Assembly: GCA_907165275.2 (NCBI GenBank)
Contig: OU015661.1
Span: forward strand, 1,991,501-2,055,500
Source: Zygaena filipendulae
Taxonomy: Eukaryota; Arthropoda; Insecta; Lepidoptera; Zygaenidae
Direction of reading: 5' to 3'
Length of the DNA stretch: 64,000 nucleotides
A program made the position numbers and the translations under genes. The notes under the pieces are model-generated. The model was not told the DNA's origin and searched no databases. It saw nothing but the letters and a program-made list of their open reading frames with translations. The number at the start of each line of letters is the position of its first letter. Position 1 is the stretch's first letter. This document shows, piece by piece, positions 1 through 56,744 of this stretch.

Positions 1-18
1 CAAAAAAAGCTCTCTTAC

Positions 19-18309
<18,291 letters not shown>

Positions 18310-18895
18310 TTCAAAAATAGAATGCGTTGCGTCTGCGCGCAACCGGTTGTCAGTGTCTACTAATAAATATGTAACACAAACGGTCCCTTTAAATATAATT
18401 ATGTATATACCTACTTTTATCTGTGAAGTTAAACTAGCTGTGTTTATTGGTAAACTCTGCTGAATATACATATACGTTAACATTTTATAACGTGCTCGTA
18501 TTTGTATGGGCTACGACGCTATTTATTTAGCTACTATAGAATAGAAATATATACATATATTTAAACACACACCACGTCATAAAAAAACAAAATATCTAAC
18601 CAAAATAACAAAAAAAAATAGAATAACAAAATAAATAAAATAAAAAATAATATATTATTATAATATATAATCGTTTAATATTAAACAATTGAAAATAAAA
18701 GGATATACAAAAAAAATAATATATATAAAAGTCGTGGCCCGCGTAAAATAGACCCAGTTAGCATAGATGCTGTGACTCGGGGTGCGAGCCACAGCGCTGG
18801 TCTTCCGTAGGCCCAGTTGGTTGAGGTCACGGACACCAAGCCAACTCTGAGAACATAAAAACTAGCGGAACATAATATAGCTCGCCGAGAACATA

Positions 18896-19062
18896 TAGCT
18901 GTTCCCCGCGGTTTTACGCATTAATCCCGGAGTTCCCGCAGGAATTTCGGGATAAACGTATCCTTTATCTCTTTTTGTACCCTTGATAACGTGTACTGTA
19001 CAAAATTTCATTAGATAGGTATGGTTGATTTAGCAGGAAGGCGTGAAAGCGTAAAATTTTTT
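18896..19062 (-). mobile_element. Lep1-like Helitron, inverted, in the A-B spacer
   Basis: ATAGCTGTTCCCCGCGGTTT at the left and AGGCGTGAAAGCGTAAAA at the right. Occupies part of the 1-kb spacer that must contain the gene A promoter and gene B terminator. Confidence 0.62.
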
Positions 19063-19316
19063 GTTAATAGTTGCTCAAAAAGTGCTAATATTACCTAACT
19101 AGTTGTTTAGAGTGTGGAAAATTGACAATTACGCACTAGTGCTTTTCACTTTACCAAATTAGAAAAAAAAACTGTCAAAATTTATTTATCCTCCAAAGCC
19201 TTTTTAGTTCACACACAGGTTACTTTTTAAAACGGTAGTTGAGAGTTCTCGAGGAAAACGCGAAATCGCAGACGGCTGTTTAATAAAAAAAAAAAAAAAT
19301 TAAAAACATATTATAT

Positions 19317-19320
19317 TTTA

Positions 19321-19322
<2 letters not shown>
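19317..19322 (-). terminator. Poly(A) signal AATAAA overlapping the gene B stop codon
   Basis: On the minus strand the stop TAA runs directly into TAAAAT, so AATAAA shares two bases with the stop codon. If used, the 3' UTR would be only about 15-30 nt. A T-rich tract follows. Confidence 0.55.
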
Positions 19323-46636
<27,314 letters not shown>

Positions 46637-46691
46637 GCTAGAAAAGGCGTGTGAACGCGGCGTTTCTATTTGGAATACTGATAGCCTGATA

Positions 46692-46699
46692 TTTATATA
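46692..46699 (-). promoter_or_regulatory. Candidate TATA box of gene B
   Basis: TATATAAA on the minus strand, 56 bp upstream of the ATG. An arthropod-type initiator TCAGT sits at 46677-46681, but the spacing (about 20 bp) is shorter than the usual 25-30, so the exact start site is open. Confidence 0.4.
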
Positions 46700-46834
46700 G
46701 TTACACATTCTCACTTCGATTCTGGTTTATTGTTAGAGCTTCGACCATAATTCATTTTAAATTAGATACAGTCAAAGGCAGATATATCTAGGAGCACGCT
46801 ATGTAGGTATTGAAATAGTTCTACCAATCTGTAC

Positions 46835-47055
46835 ACATAAATAAAATTTAAATGTCTGTTTGTAATTCCAAATTAACAGCTTTTCACTAAATGCATATGA
46901 AAGTTTATACGGTAGGTAAAGAAATCAATTTTTAAAATGTTCTTTGTCTGTCTGTTTGTTCCTACTAATCTCTGAAACGGCTGGAACGATTTTACCCGGA
47001 TTTTCACTGGCAAAAAAAACTTCCTGCGGGAATTCCGAAACTCAAACGCGTGAAA
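46835..47055 (+). mobile_element. Helitron fragment upstream of gene B
   Basis: Contains CTGAAACGGCTGGAACGATT and CTGCGGGAATTCCGAAACTC, then ACGCGTGAAACC; end eroded. It is about 200 bp upstream of the gene B start. Confidence 0.5.
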
Positions 47056-47105
47056 CCAACTATAAACAATATAAGTAATTATTTACAATATAAGTAATAA
47101 TTTAC

Positions 47106-47466
47106 AGCGATGATAGCTCAGTGGTTAGTGCGTTCGGATTAAACGCCGCAAGGTGTAGGTTCAAATCCTAACAATGAGCTTGAGCTGTCGGTGAAGGAAA
47201 ACATCGTGAGGGAACCATAGCATGGTGGTAGGGCGCTCTCTAGTGCCCGGCTGGCTAGCTACCACCTTCAAGTTGCAAATCTGTCGCCAAGCACCTAACG
47301 GTGTGTTCCGGCAGCCCCGCTTGAAAGCCAGTTCCCATCCCCATTCCAGATCGGCAACGCACCTGCATGCCTTCTGGTGTTGCAGATGTCCATGGGCGGC
47401 GGTAATCACTTACCATCAGGTGTACCACTTGCCCGTTTGCCCCCTATGACATAAAAAAAAAAAAAA
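47106..47466 (+). mobile_element. tRNA-derived SINE with LINE-type tail
   Basis: Head has A box GATAGCTCAGTGGTTAGTGC and B box GGTTCAAATCC; the tail ATGGGCGGCGGTAATCACTT ... GTTTGCCCCCTATGACAT plus A15 is a common lepidopteran LINE 3' end. The tRNA-like head does not close an acceptor stem, so it is not a tRNA gene. Confidence 0.75.
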
Positions 47467-47910
47467 GTACACAACAATATTAGTGAAGAATAGTAATATA
47501 GAATATAACCTAATTGTCAATCATTTTTATTAATAGGTACCTAACATTGACAGTCGGCTTGTTTGTTACCATTTACCACGGACTTTCAGTTTGCGACGAA
47601 ATATTTGACAATGTGTGTGCTCGGTTATAATTGAAACACTGGGTGCTTCCAACCAAAGCTTTTGTTGCTTTATGTTTAGATGATTTAGGCCATATTATAA
47701 TCGATCTAATATGTGGCACTTTGTATACACTTGAATGTTGAATTGAAAGATAGGAAGAAATAAATTTTATTTGGCACAAAAATTAATAAAAAAAAAAATT
47801 ATAATATTGTAATTGCTCAGCAACTTTTATGCTGACTGTATATACTCTGTAACGAAAGTGCCGATCGCAGTGTCAGAGTTCTCTTATCTAATTATTTATT
47901 AGATTAAGTA

Positions 47911-48175
47911 CTAGCTGTTGCCCGCGAGTTCACCCGCGTTTTAGGATTCGCTCTGTAACTGTGCGTTTTTCTCAAATAAAATGTGAACTATGTCATACTT
48001 TTTCAAGACCTGGGTCCTTATTCACTATGACCATAACACGCCGCGCAAAGATAAGACGCCGCAAAAACTGTCTTTCCCTCGTAATCATAGGAGTTTTACT
48101 GCAAAAAAATACTAACTAACTACGTACTAAATTTTATGAAAAGCCGTTCAGTTAATATGGAGTTTAGTGGCAGTA
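47911..48175 (-). mobile_element. Helitron, inverted, interrupted by another repeat
   Basis: CTAGCTGTTGCCCGCGAGTT start. A foreign repeat with ATTCACTATGACCATAAC and ACGCCGCG sits inside; a relative of that repeat is at 48830-48890. Confidence 0.5.
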
Positions 48176-48564
48176 AAGCAAGGTTTAGATGAAACTAGTG
48201 TTGGCTGCCAGTCCAGCGCTGGCTTGTCTGAGGACTGGCGCCAGGGTTACTGGCTTCGTCGAAACCATGCTTCAACATACACACGCACAAATTTTTTTGC
48301 ATGTATATCTACTATTTGTTAGGAGTGATGCTCCCGCCTTCTTGTCATAATCTAACATATTGTGAAATTATGAACAAAGAGATACAATTAAAAATAATTA
48401 TAGTTTGAATTTAGATAAGTGATTCAGATTCGTGCGCCGTGAAGTTGTGGCTCTATTATCATTATACTCTATTATTATTTTTATTTAATAGCAGCAAACA
48501 GTTAACAGTTGTGCTTGCAATTATAACAATTACATAATATGTACATTTAAATTACAATGGCTCC

Positions 48565-48790
48565 ACTACATTATCGCTGAGTACAGACGATTATGCGCGA
48601 GCACGATAGTGTAAAGACTAAAGGGCATACTCGGCTGTACTCGCCGGTCATCGTGTATGATCGCCTGCGACCCGTGAATTGTTGGTTTTTGGGCACGCAT
48701 CAAAGGGAAACGCCTGTGATCGCGTTGAGGTGTCCACATTATCGCCGATCACACGATCACACGATCAACGATAATCGGCGATGATGTAGT
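48565..48790. mobile_element. Candidate MITE with ACTACATYATCGC ends
   Basis: ACTACATTATCGCTGAGTAC at the left and, inverted, ACTACATCATCGCCGATTAT at the right. No clear target duplication. Confidence 0.5.
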
Positions 48791-49306
48791 ACAAGCATAA
48801 GGTATTGACCGTTCAAGATGGCTTGACCAGGGCCCATATTCACTATATAACCATAAAACGCCGCGGTATAATCCTAGGTTAATTGTTTTTCTTCCAATTA
48901 TTATTCCAATTCCAATTATTATTATTGAGTGTTCACTTCTAATAATATAAATAAGTATTTGAAGTAATTAGATATAACTATTGTAATCATAATAAAAAAG
49001 GAATACCTACCTAATAGATTTAGAATCTTTTGGTACATCTGGCATTAATAAATACCTAATTACCTACAATTTTAATGTGTTGTGATATTTTATAGGTAGG
49101 TATCATGGGTATTATAATTTTTCATAAAAATAAATTTCTTAATAAGCCACCCCCGGAACTCTTTGGTGACGTTAAAAAGTTTTTGAGAGATTTAGTTCTC
49201 TCTAGGAATAAATTTCTTCCGTTTTTTAGGATGGAATGAATAAATTATGATTTTCAGTACACTATGCGCTAAGAAGTCGTCTTGCGAAAACCGCCCCGCC
49301 GAAAGA

Positions 49307-49509
49307 TCCTTACTGATAATATAATAAATGCGAAAGTGAGTTGGTTTGTTTGTGTGTTATGCTTTCACGCCCTAATGGCTCAACCAATCATCATGGAATT
49401 TTGTATACACGTTATCAGCGATACAGAAAAGGACTAAGGGTTCTTTTTATCTCGGAGTTTCCAGGGGAAATCCAAAATTACCGCAAGTGAAACTGCGGGG
49501 AAAAGCTAT
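49307..49509 (+). mobile_element. Lep1-like non-autonomous Helitron
   Basis: Starts TCCTTACTGATAATATAATA after an A, contains TGCTTTCACGCC, and ends GTGAAACTGCGGGG...GCTAT, a mutated CTAG. Confidence 0.72.
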
Positions 49510-50278
49510 AGTAAAGAATAAATAAATAATAGATATATACTAATCTAGTCGGATGTTTATACTAGATAGCTTGTCAAGTGTAGACATCAGTCTATTTGTC
49601 TGATCTGTAATTTATTATAGTGTGCCCGAAGCCATAAACTAAAGGAGTACAATAATTTATTAGTGTTTTTTTTTTGTTATTTTTCAAATGTAACCTTGAT
49701 TTATCGAGAGATTGAAAGTCTCTCGTTCAGTGTACTCTGTATAGATGACATTAAATAACCTATCGTCAGATAAACGACATAATATTATGACATTTACATT
49801 CGATAATCTAATTATTTCTAAAGACATTTCATTCTACATCTGGGGGCACGGTAGTGCCCCCGCCAAGACGAGCCAGCAAAGCGCAAGGGCACTACCTATC
49901 TTTTCTCGAAGCGTTTCGTCGTTTTTTTGAACCCTTGTAACTTGGGTCTGGATTATACCAGATAAACAAAATTTTCGGAATATGTTGTCAATAGCAGACT
50001 TATTAAATGTATAAAGTTTTAATTGTATAGCTCCCATCCTTTAGATTTTATTGATATCTAAAAAACCTCGATTTCGTCACTGACTCACTGATGATCATCA
50101 AAATTCTTAGGGTACTTCCTAATGTCCTAGAAAGCTGAAATTTGGTATGTAAGCTAGTATTAGTAAACAAACAACAAAAAAATTATAAAACTTGTAACTT
50201 TTATCTCCCAACCCCTTACATTAGGGGATGGAAGTTTGTATGAGACTTCTGCAATTTTGACTTACAAAAAGAAATGAA

Positions 50279-50716
50279 ATCCCAACAAAAACATTTTCAT
50301 GTAAAATGTTGCCAAGACGAGACCATATGCCAGCACTTTCAAAAAGTTATCAGATCTTATGTAGAGCCAAGCTTCTAACTCTACACGCCTTAACTCTACA
50401 AGGTCTAACTTCACAAACTCTACACCTTAGCCAAAATATGTGGCTTGGCCGTTTCGTTACTACAAAGAACTATTATTATATAACAGAAAAGTAATGAAAA
50501 ATGGACTAATTTTTCACCTTAGGGCCTAAGGGCCATGTGAATGTAGCGAAATGGTCAAGCCACACCTTAGTGTAGAGTTTGTGAAGTTAGACCTTGTAGA
50601 GTTAAGGCGTGTAGAGTTAGAAGCTTGGCTCTACATAAGATCTGATAACTTTTTGAAAGTGCTGGCATATGGTCTCGTCTTGGCAACATTTTACATGAAA
50701 ATGTTTTTGTTGGGAT
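50279..50716. repeat. Long near-perfect foldback (inverted repeat)
   Basis: Left arm from CCCAACAAAAACATTTTCAT through AACTCTACAAGGTCTAAC; the right arm, inverted, reads the same from 50716 backward. Arms are about 150-180 bp and nearly identical, with an unpaired middle of roughly 60-90 bp. The sequence left of the left arm (50060-50278) continues the repeat, but nothing matches it to the right. Confidence 0.8.
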
Positions 50717-50727
50717 AGTATTTACCA

Positions 50728-50902
50728 ATAAAACGAAGTCGCTTCCGCTATTTGTTCGCGATAAACTCCAAAACTACTGAACGGATTTTCATACGGTTTT
50801 CACCAAAAGATAGAGTGATTCATGAGGAAGGTTTATATCAATAGTTTATCCTGGAATCCCCCCCGGGAAAACTACCGTGGGTGAAACCGCGGGAGCAGCT
50901 AG
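50728..50902 (+). mobile_element. Helitron, third subfamily
   Basis: AAACGAAGTCGCTTCCGC start region, ACTGAACGGATTTTCATACG, end GTGAAACCGCGGGAGCAGCT + AG. Directly follows the foldback element. Confidence 0.62.
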
Positions 50903-51090
50903 TATAAAGTTAGTGATCTGCTTAGATTGGGATCGAGGTCGCTGTTATTATGTTATTATTATTCATTTATTTACATAGATCTTAAATTTAGGCTTTTTAC
51001 AAATTTATAAAGTAGGCTGTGAAATTTTTGTTTAGCAAAAAAATAGGTAAATAAGTATTGCAAGATTTTTGTAATTTTTTATTTACACTA

Positions 51091-51330
51091 CTAGCTGACC
51101 CCGCTGCAGTTACATCTGCAGTAATATTCGGACTTTCCGCTAGAATTCCGGGATAAACTACTTAACTTCAAGATGAGCTAAATCTTTCTCTTGACTCTAT
51201 CTTTCGATGAAAACCGCATTAAAATCCGTTGCGTTGTTTAAAAGATCTAAACAATGAATCTAAGCATAGCTTAGTATTAGCAGTAATATATATATTATCT
51301 GTGACCACAGATGGCGGGCAACGACTTCTT
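51091..51330 (-). mobile_element. Helitron, inverted
   Basis: CTAGCTGACCCCGCTGCAGT, GGAATTCCGGGATAAAC, and AACCGCATTAAAATCCGTTG. Confidence 0.55.
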
Positions 51331-52600
51331 GTATGCTATGTATAGAAGCGATATCTTTAGTAGGATTACAAACACACGTTAATATTGTAGACAAACTAGG
51401 GATAACGTCGAACAACGGTAAATAAATAACTTATGTGCCGAAAGGATAGGACTATTTCACAAACATCAATATCCTTCATCCGACCTCACTGCAGACGAGG
51501 ATAAAAACAAGAAAAACATGTTTTTATGCTGACTACTTACATAAAAAAGTAGATAATCCAAGCAGTAAGCGAACGTTTAGATAATTCATTCGTTCAGGTT
51601 CAAGTAAGTAGGTACCTATATCCTCTCGCATACTTATTTTATCTATAACAACCATTGATATACCACACAGTAAATCAATGATAACAACATATAAATACTT
51701 GTTAGATTTGTATAATACGAAGTCTGTGTTTGTTATATTGAGATAACTGCCTTTTGTTGAGCTCGGAGGGTTATTTGGATGTTATAAAAAAAAATCAAAA
51801 TCAAAATTATTTATTTACTTTCACAATGTATACTTATAACTAAATAAATAGCTGGAGCCTCCTTTTAAGCATATATGTGCCTGTGCCAGGAGACTCCGCT
51901 CCTCATAACTAATTTGTGTTTAACATATTACACATTCCGAGAGTACAGATTTTATTACATACTTTGGTTATTTGGTTAACCAGCCACGACGAGGACAAGT
52001 CGGTGCCACATCCACCTATGTAGGCAGCTGTAGAACCAACTTACACTCGCCGCAAATAATCGACTTTAGAAATTCAATCAGTAGGGATTTACATTCCTTA
52101 CTAGTTTTTGTGTATATATGTAACTCTTTATTTATTTTATTATAGAGAAATGATGATCTATACTTATATTGAGTGCCCGCACAAGCAGTTCTTACTTTAC
52201 GCGGATTTATTACAATTTATTATAATTTAAAACATGAATAATAATTTGTCTGTCCTGGCGAAATGTTTGGTACCTACCTACGGTTGAACGAAAACGCGTC
52301 CCGCTAACGACTGAAATCTCAGTTTTCATCGAAATATAGCTAAAATTGCCATGAAAAAAAAAATAAAAAAATCCGCCACCTTATTTTGATATTATCAAAA
52401 GGCTACAAAATTAATAAAAAATCTAAAGTACGTATATTTCTTCTTCTGTGCCTTGGATCTACCATTGATTTAATAATAACTATGCCATAAAATATGAACG
52501 AATTCTATATGTGGAAACTGATAGGTCCAGGAAATTTTTATATGTTATTTTTATTTTATATATCTTTGTAACGTTTGTGTCCCGAACAAATAAATAAATA
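51331..52600. other. Upstream intergenic stretch, LINE tail only
   Basis: AATCAAAATCAAAATTATTT at about 51795 opens an inverted LINE-type 3' end (to about 52160). Otherwise AT-rich sequence without coding signal. Confidence 0.45.
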
Positions 52601-52649
52601 AATGAAATCAAATAGGTACTTCTTAGATCAAATTACAAGTAAGTATTAT

Positions 52650-52830
52650 TTACTAGTTGTGCTCCGCGGTCAACCTATGTACTTATATATGAATTGCGGA
52701 ATTCCTTGCGGGACTTCTACTCTAGCTATAAACCATAATCCCAGCAAAAAAAGTGTGAACACGACCTCAATCGGTCTAAGTCGTTCGGAAGTTATACGAT
52801 TACAACCAGACGCACCATTAAATCTGACTC
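52650..52830 (-). mobile_element. Helitron fragment, inverted
   Basis: CTAGTTGTGCTCCGCGGTC and GCGGAATTCCTTGCGGGAC; the 94-residue ORF over it is incidental. Confidence 0.45.
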
Positions 52831-53016
52831 GACCACAGCGCCACCTATCGGGTCAAGATTTAGTGATTTTCTTTTATTGTCGTTAAACAAGGGTTGCCAC
52901 GTGATTTTTTTGCCACACTGGGGTCTGGGGCTCACCTCTTAGATTTTGTCTATCAATCCTCTTTTTATTACCTACTCGTGTTTATTAAGGTGTCATCATT
53001 CAAAAATGATGACTTA

Positions 53017-53316
53017 CATAGGCGTATATAGGGGAAGGGCCGGGTGGGCCGTGCCCACCCCAGGATGGTCTAGTGCCCACCCCAGGAAGGTCTAGTGCCC
53101 ACCCCAGGATGTTAGGCTAGCATTCGAAATTCTATAATACATGATAACTAACTTCAGACGAATCTTCAAAACAGACTTAGGTAATATTTAAAAGTTTGCT
53201 CCCGCGACCAAGTATTATCATTTATTTTCCAACTTGTTAGTACAGAATTTTGCATCGGCCATGGCATGTCAGGGGCCGGGCCCCCCCCCTAAAAAATAAC
53301 CCTAGATACGCCAATG
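53017..53316. mobile_element. hAT-type MITE, 300 bp
   Basis: Ends CATAGGCGTATATAGGG and, inverted, CATTGGCGTATCTAGGG, flanked by the 8-bp duplication ATGACTTA (53009-53016, 53317-53324). Non-coding. Near the left end GTGCCCACCCCAGGA occurs three times at 22-bp spacing. Fragments of the same family are at 31344-31520 and about 62740-62800. Confidence 0.85.
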
Positions 53317-53527
53317 ATGACTTATATTATAGTTAAGTCATCATTTTTGATTGCTGACTTAATATATCAATGGTTGACACAGTAATTTTATTATTACTGT
53401 CGCGACACGTAATTAGGTTATTAACTATATAACAAACATGAAGTCTCATTTATATTAACTATTGTACCTATAGCGGATAACAGTTACCGAATGCATATTA
53501 TGAGTAAGTATGTATGTAATTCACGGC

Positions 53528-53711
53528 GGCACTCAGAGTCATTCATTAAATTAATGTTGATTGGAATTTCACTGATTGGGTAAAATTTAATTAAATTAAA
53601 TGAAAAATGTAATATTAATTTAATGAACAATTAAATTAAACAATTTAATGCGGCAGTATCTGTGCTTAAAACAAAGTAAGTAATCATCAAAACAACTCTG
53701 CGGCCGTTACA
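53528..53711. repeat. Related hairpin MITE, diverged
   Basis: Ends GCACTCAGAGTCATTCATTA and ACTCTGCGGCCGTTAC; AT-rich middle with repeated TTAAATTAAA. Same family as 5422-5632. Confidence 0.55.
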
Positions 53712-53795
53712 GATTTTATTTATCTAAGGAAAATCATATCGGTTCATTAGTAACCGGAATTAGTTCGATTTTATGATAAACTTTAACTGACATAA

Positions 53796-54094
53796 TCTAT
53801 ACTTTAATAAAAGAGTAGAATCCGCGATTCTGTACATTGAATATTTTTACCTAAAATTGAGAGAGGTGATAAAAGAAGAGTAACCAAGCCCAAAAAAAAG
53901 TTTTTAAAATTCTTTTCTGTCTGTATGTCTGTTTGCGATAATCTCCGCATCTACTGAACCGATTGTCATGCGGTTTCCACAGGTAGATTAAGCTTAGCTT
54001 GGAGTTACATATAGGCTTTGTTTCATTGGAATCGGATGTCGGGAAAAAAAGTTGTTATATACAAAACCTTTCATGCGGGGCGGGGCACAGCTAG
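53796..54094 (+). mobile_element. Helitron, second subfamily
   Basis: Starts TCTATACTTTAATAAAAGAG after A and ends GGGGCACAGCTAG. Very similar to 41694-42066 (AGAGTAGAATCC, GAACGATTGTCATGCGGTTT-type core). The LTR element at 54095 inserted at its CTAG end. Confidence 0.72.
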
Positions 54095-54805
54095 TGTGAA
54101 TAGTGATTTAGGTATTCTGTACTAATATATTAAAATTGATTAATATTATTATGATTCTTATGCTATGTATTGTGATTCTTAATTTAAATAATTATACCAA
54201 TGTTTATTAAAGTGATTTAAATTGCATTTCCGTGGCCAATTCATATTTAATAACTGGCAACATTGTGAATTCATAGACTGTAGAGTAAATAAAATATTAT
54301 TTGAGATAGCGGGAAAAACGCGCGGGAGAACATGTTTACATAATGGCAGCAACAAAGGATCGAGTCAGTGGTGCTGGTGATTTCCTAGATGGAAGACATC
54401 ATAGCATAAATTACCTATTTGTTTTGATTTTATCAACTTGTAAAAACTTTTTTTATGCTCAATAAAGTATACAAACAAACAAACAAACAAACATCGAAAG
54501 TTAAGTATTGGTAGACAGTTTTGGCTCTATTTAATGCTTGTAATAATAATTGTGATTACTGTATTGTTCTCATAAAATATACTGTTCAAGCTTAACTTTA
54601 GCTTCAGAGATTTGATTGCTTTGTGCGTAACATGTTTTGAGATTCCTATTGCTTATCTATACTGGCTTTGATTATTATAGAATTTGATACAAATTATATC
54701 AAAGAGTTTTTATTATAATTGGTAATACAGACACAAAGGAATAGTTTTGTTAAAATCAGGTTGTTTTATTTACTAGGTATCCTTACTAATGCTAGTAATT
54801 TAACA
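54095..54805 (+). repeat. LTR copy 1 with an 87-bp insertion
   Basis: Matches 60168-60791 almost base for base except for an extra 87 bp at about 54404-54490. The insert ends in CAATAAAGTAT plus (AAAC)n and looks like a 5'-truncated LINE tail. Confidence 0.8.
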
Positions 54806-55119
54806 TTTCAGAAGTGGGATTATTAAGGATTCAAGCAGCCAAAGCATTCTCGGAGTCCTGTTAAACGAAACGACGGTCATGGATCACTTCCAGATCCTGG
54901 GCGCCATGGCGGCCTAGAGATACGCCTTCTCCACGGGCCGTGAGAAATAAAGAATCTTCACAACTGGATGATACTGGTAGGATCGCTCCATATTATAGTA
55001 ACGTCTTAGTTAAACCCGTATTTTTCCCGAATTCGATTTTGAGAAATCGGAATTGCCGGTATTACAATGGCTTAATAAAATCTTGATCAAATCGAACATC
55101 TAAGGGCAATACATAGTTG

Positions 55120-55335
55120 GAACGATGATGGAAAAGTTATTATGTGCAGTCACGTTTGACTGGATTGGCTAAGTTGTGGCGCAAGACTTTGCGTTCTTAT
55201 GAATTTACATGGCATAAATAGAAACAAAAGATTTTAGAGGCATTCCCTGACAATATCGATTACACGGGTTAATTTAGATACTCGAGATTGCTCGCTAAAA
55301 CTTGTCTTATTGCTTCCATCAGATATTTTTGTAAA
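55120..55335 (+). pseudogene. Gag-like remnant of the older LTR element
   Basis: Plus-strand reading gives LTGLAKLWRKTLRSYEFTWH followed, after a stop, by KQKILEAFPDNIDYTG. This resembles the tryptophan-rich core of Ty3/gypsy Gag. Several stops and frame changes make it non-functional. Identification is by pattern only. Confidence 0.45.
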
Positions 55336-56744
55336 AGGTTTTGGAGGTAGTCCAATAAAAGTATGAAGTCAGGTGTCGATAGAATTCGTAGTAAATGGGT
55401 TTGAAGTCCTGGAGATTTTTTTTCTTACAGGAATATATCAATGCTTATAAGTCTAAAAATGTGTGATTATGCGCGGGTATTCAATTACAGCATTTCTTCT
55501 TTAGTGCGCTTAGTAGCGGAGTATACTCGTGGTTATTGTGGTAGCGGTAAGTCTTTCTTAATAATTTGTAGTGGAATTACACAATATTTAACTTGATGTT
55601 AATTAATGCAGTAGTAACTCATTTAACCATTGAGCTTTTGAAGAAAATAGATAGGTAAAGGTACTTTCTGTGAAATTATTCTGTTATCCTCCTGTAATTT
55701 AAACAATTTAATTAAACGTAATATGCATTTGTATAACACATTAAAAGGTTGCGATTCAAGTGTGGTCTCTAAGTTAGTTTTCAAATTCGAATCTTGTTTA
55801 AAACAATAGTCACAGTTTTCTTTTTTGATTATATGCCAACATTCATTAATAATACTTAAATAGATACGTATAGAGAACAAAATCAGTTTTAGAGTATTAT
55901 CATAATTTACCTTCAACGATAAGTAATATTTTACTGCTAGGTGCCTACTATCCCCCGCGATTCAACCCGCGAAATTCCTTTACATCCGGATAAAATGTAC
56001 CTACCTTATTGCCTATTTCACTTTTATCCATACCTAACCTATTAAAATATCTGCTTCCCCGCTGATTTCCCAGCGTGAATTTTGATATTTCGGCAGGAAT
56101 TCTTTGTTTGGAAATGGAAAGTACGTGTCACTCCTGTGCTGTGTCAGTATCTTTTATAAAGGAATTTTAAGAATCTGTTCAGTAGTACCAGAGACTACCC
56201 ACTACATCCAAACTTACAAAGTTTGCAAACTTATATAACTTTACCTCCGTATATTATCTAATAGGCGCCAATAAGGACATAAGATCCATTTTTGTTTGTT
56301 TCCTTGGTTGTTTGTAATGGATAGACTTCTTTCTTTTCTTCAACTAGAACTTGTCCATAAGGTGTCAAAGCATAGTCAGATTACATACAATTGTTCTAAA
56401 TAGACTCTGAGACCGATACAATCTCAACAGACGAGTCAGGTGGATAGCATAGAAGAATTTATAGTTAATTTTGGGTTTGGTGCGCTTGCGATCTCCCGGT
56501 ACGTTTCTGATCGTTTGGCGGTTGGGAAGCAGTCCCTTATTCATACTTTTTTTAAAAATTAATGTATGTGTTGTGTCAAATAAAGTTCTTTCAATGTCAA
56601 TTTAATCTAGGTACTTGAGGGAAAAAGAATTTACTCTACCAATTGTGTAAGGAATAACTAGCTGGTTAACTAGTTAAAGCGATTTTGATTATTGGATTTA
56701 ATTACTAATGGATTAGGTACAAAAATTAAATGCTGGAATACATA

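Noticed and set aside
47106..47180. tRNA-like sequence with good A and B boxes
   Set aside because: It lacks a matching acceptor stem and is joined to a SINE body with a LINE tail and poly(A), so it is a SINE promoter, not a tRNA gene.
52602..52886. 94-residue plus-strand ORF
   Set aside because: Lies over an inverted Helitron fragment and has no domain or codon signal.
55623..55916. 97-residue minus-strand ORF
   Set aside because: AT-rich sequence inside the eroded LTR interior; no motif and no supporting homology by eye.
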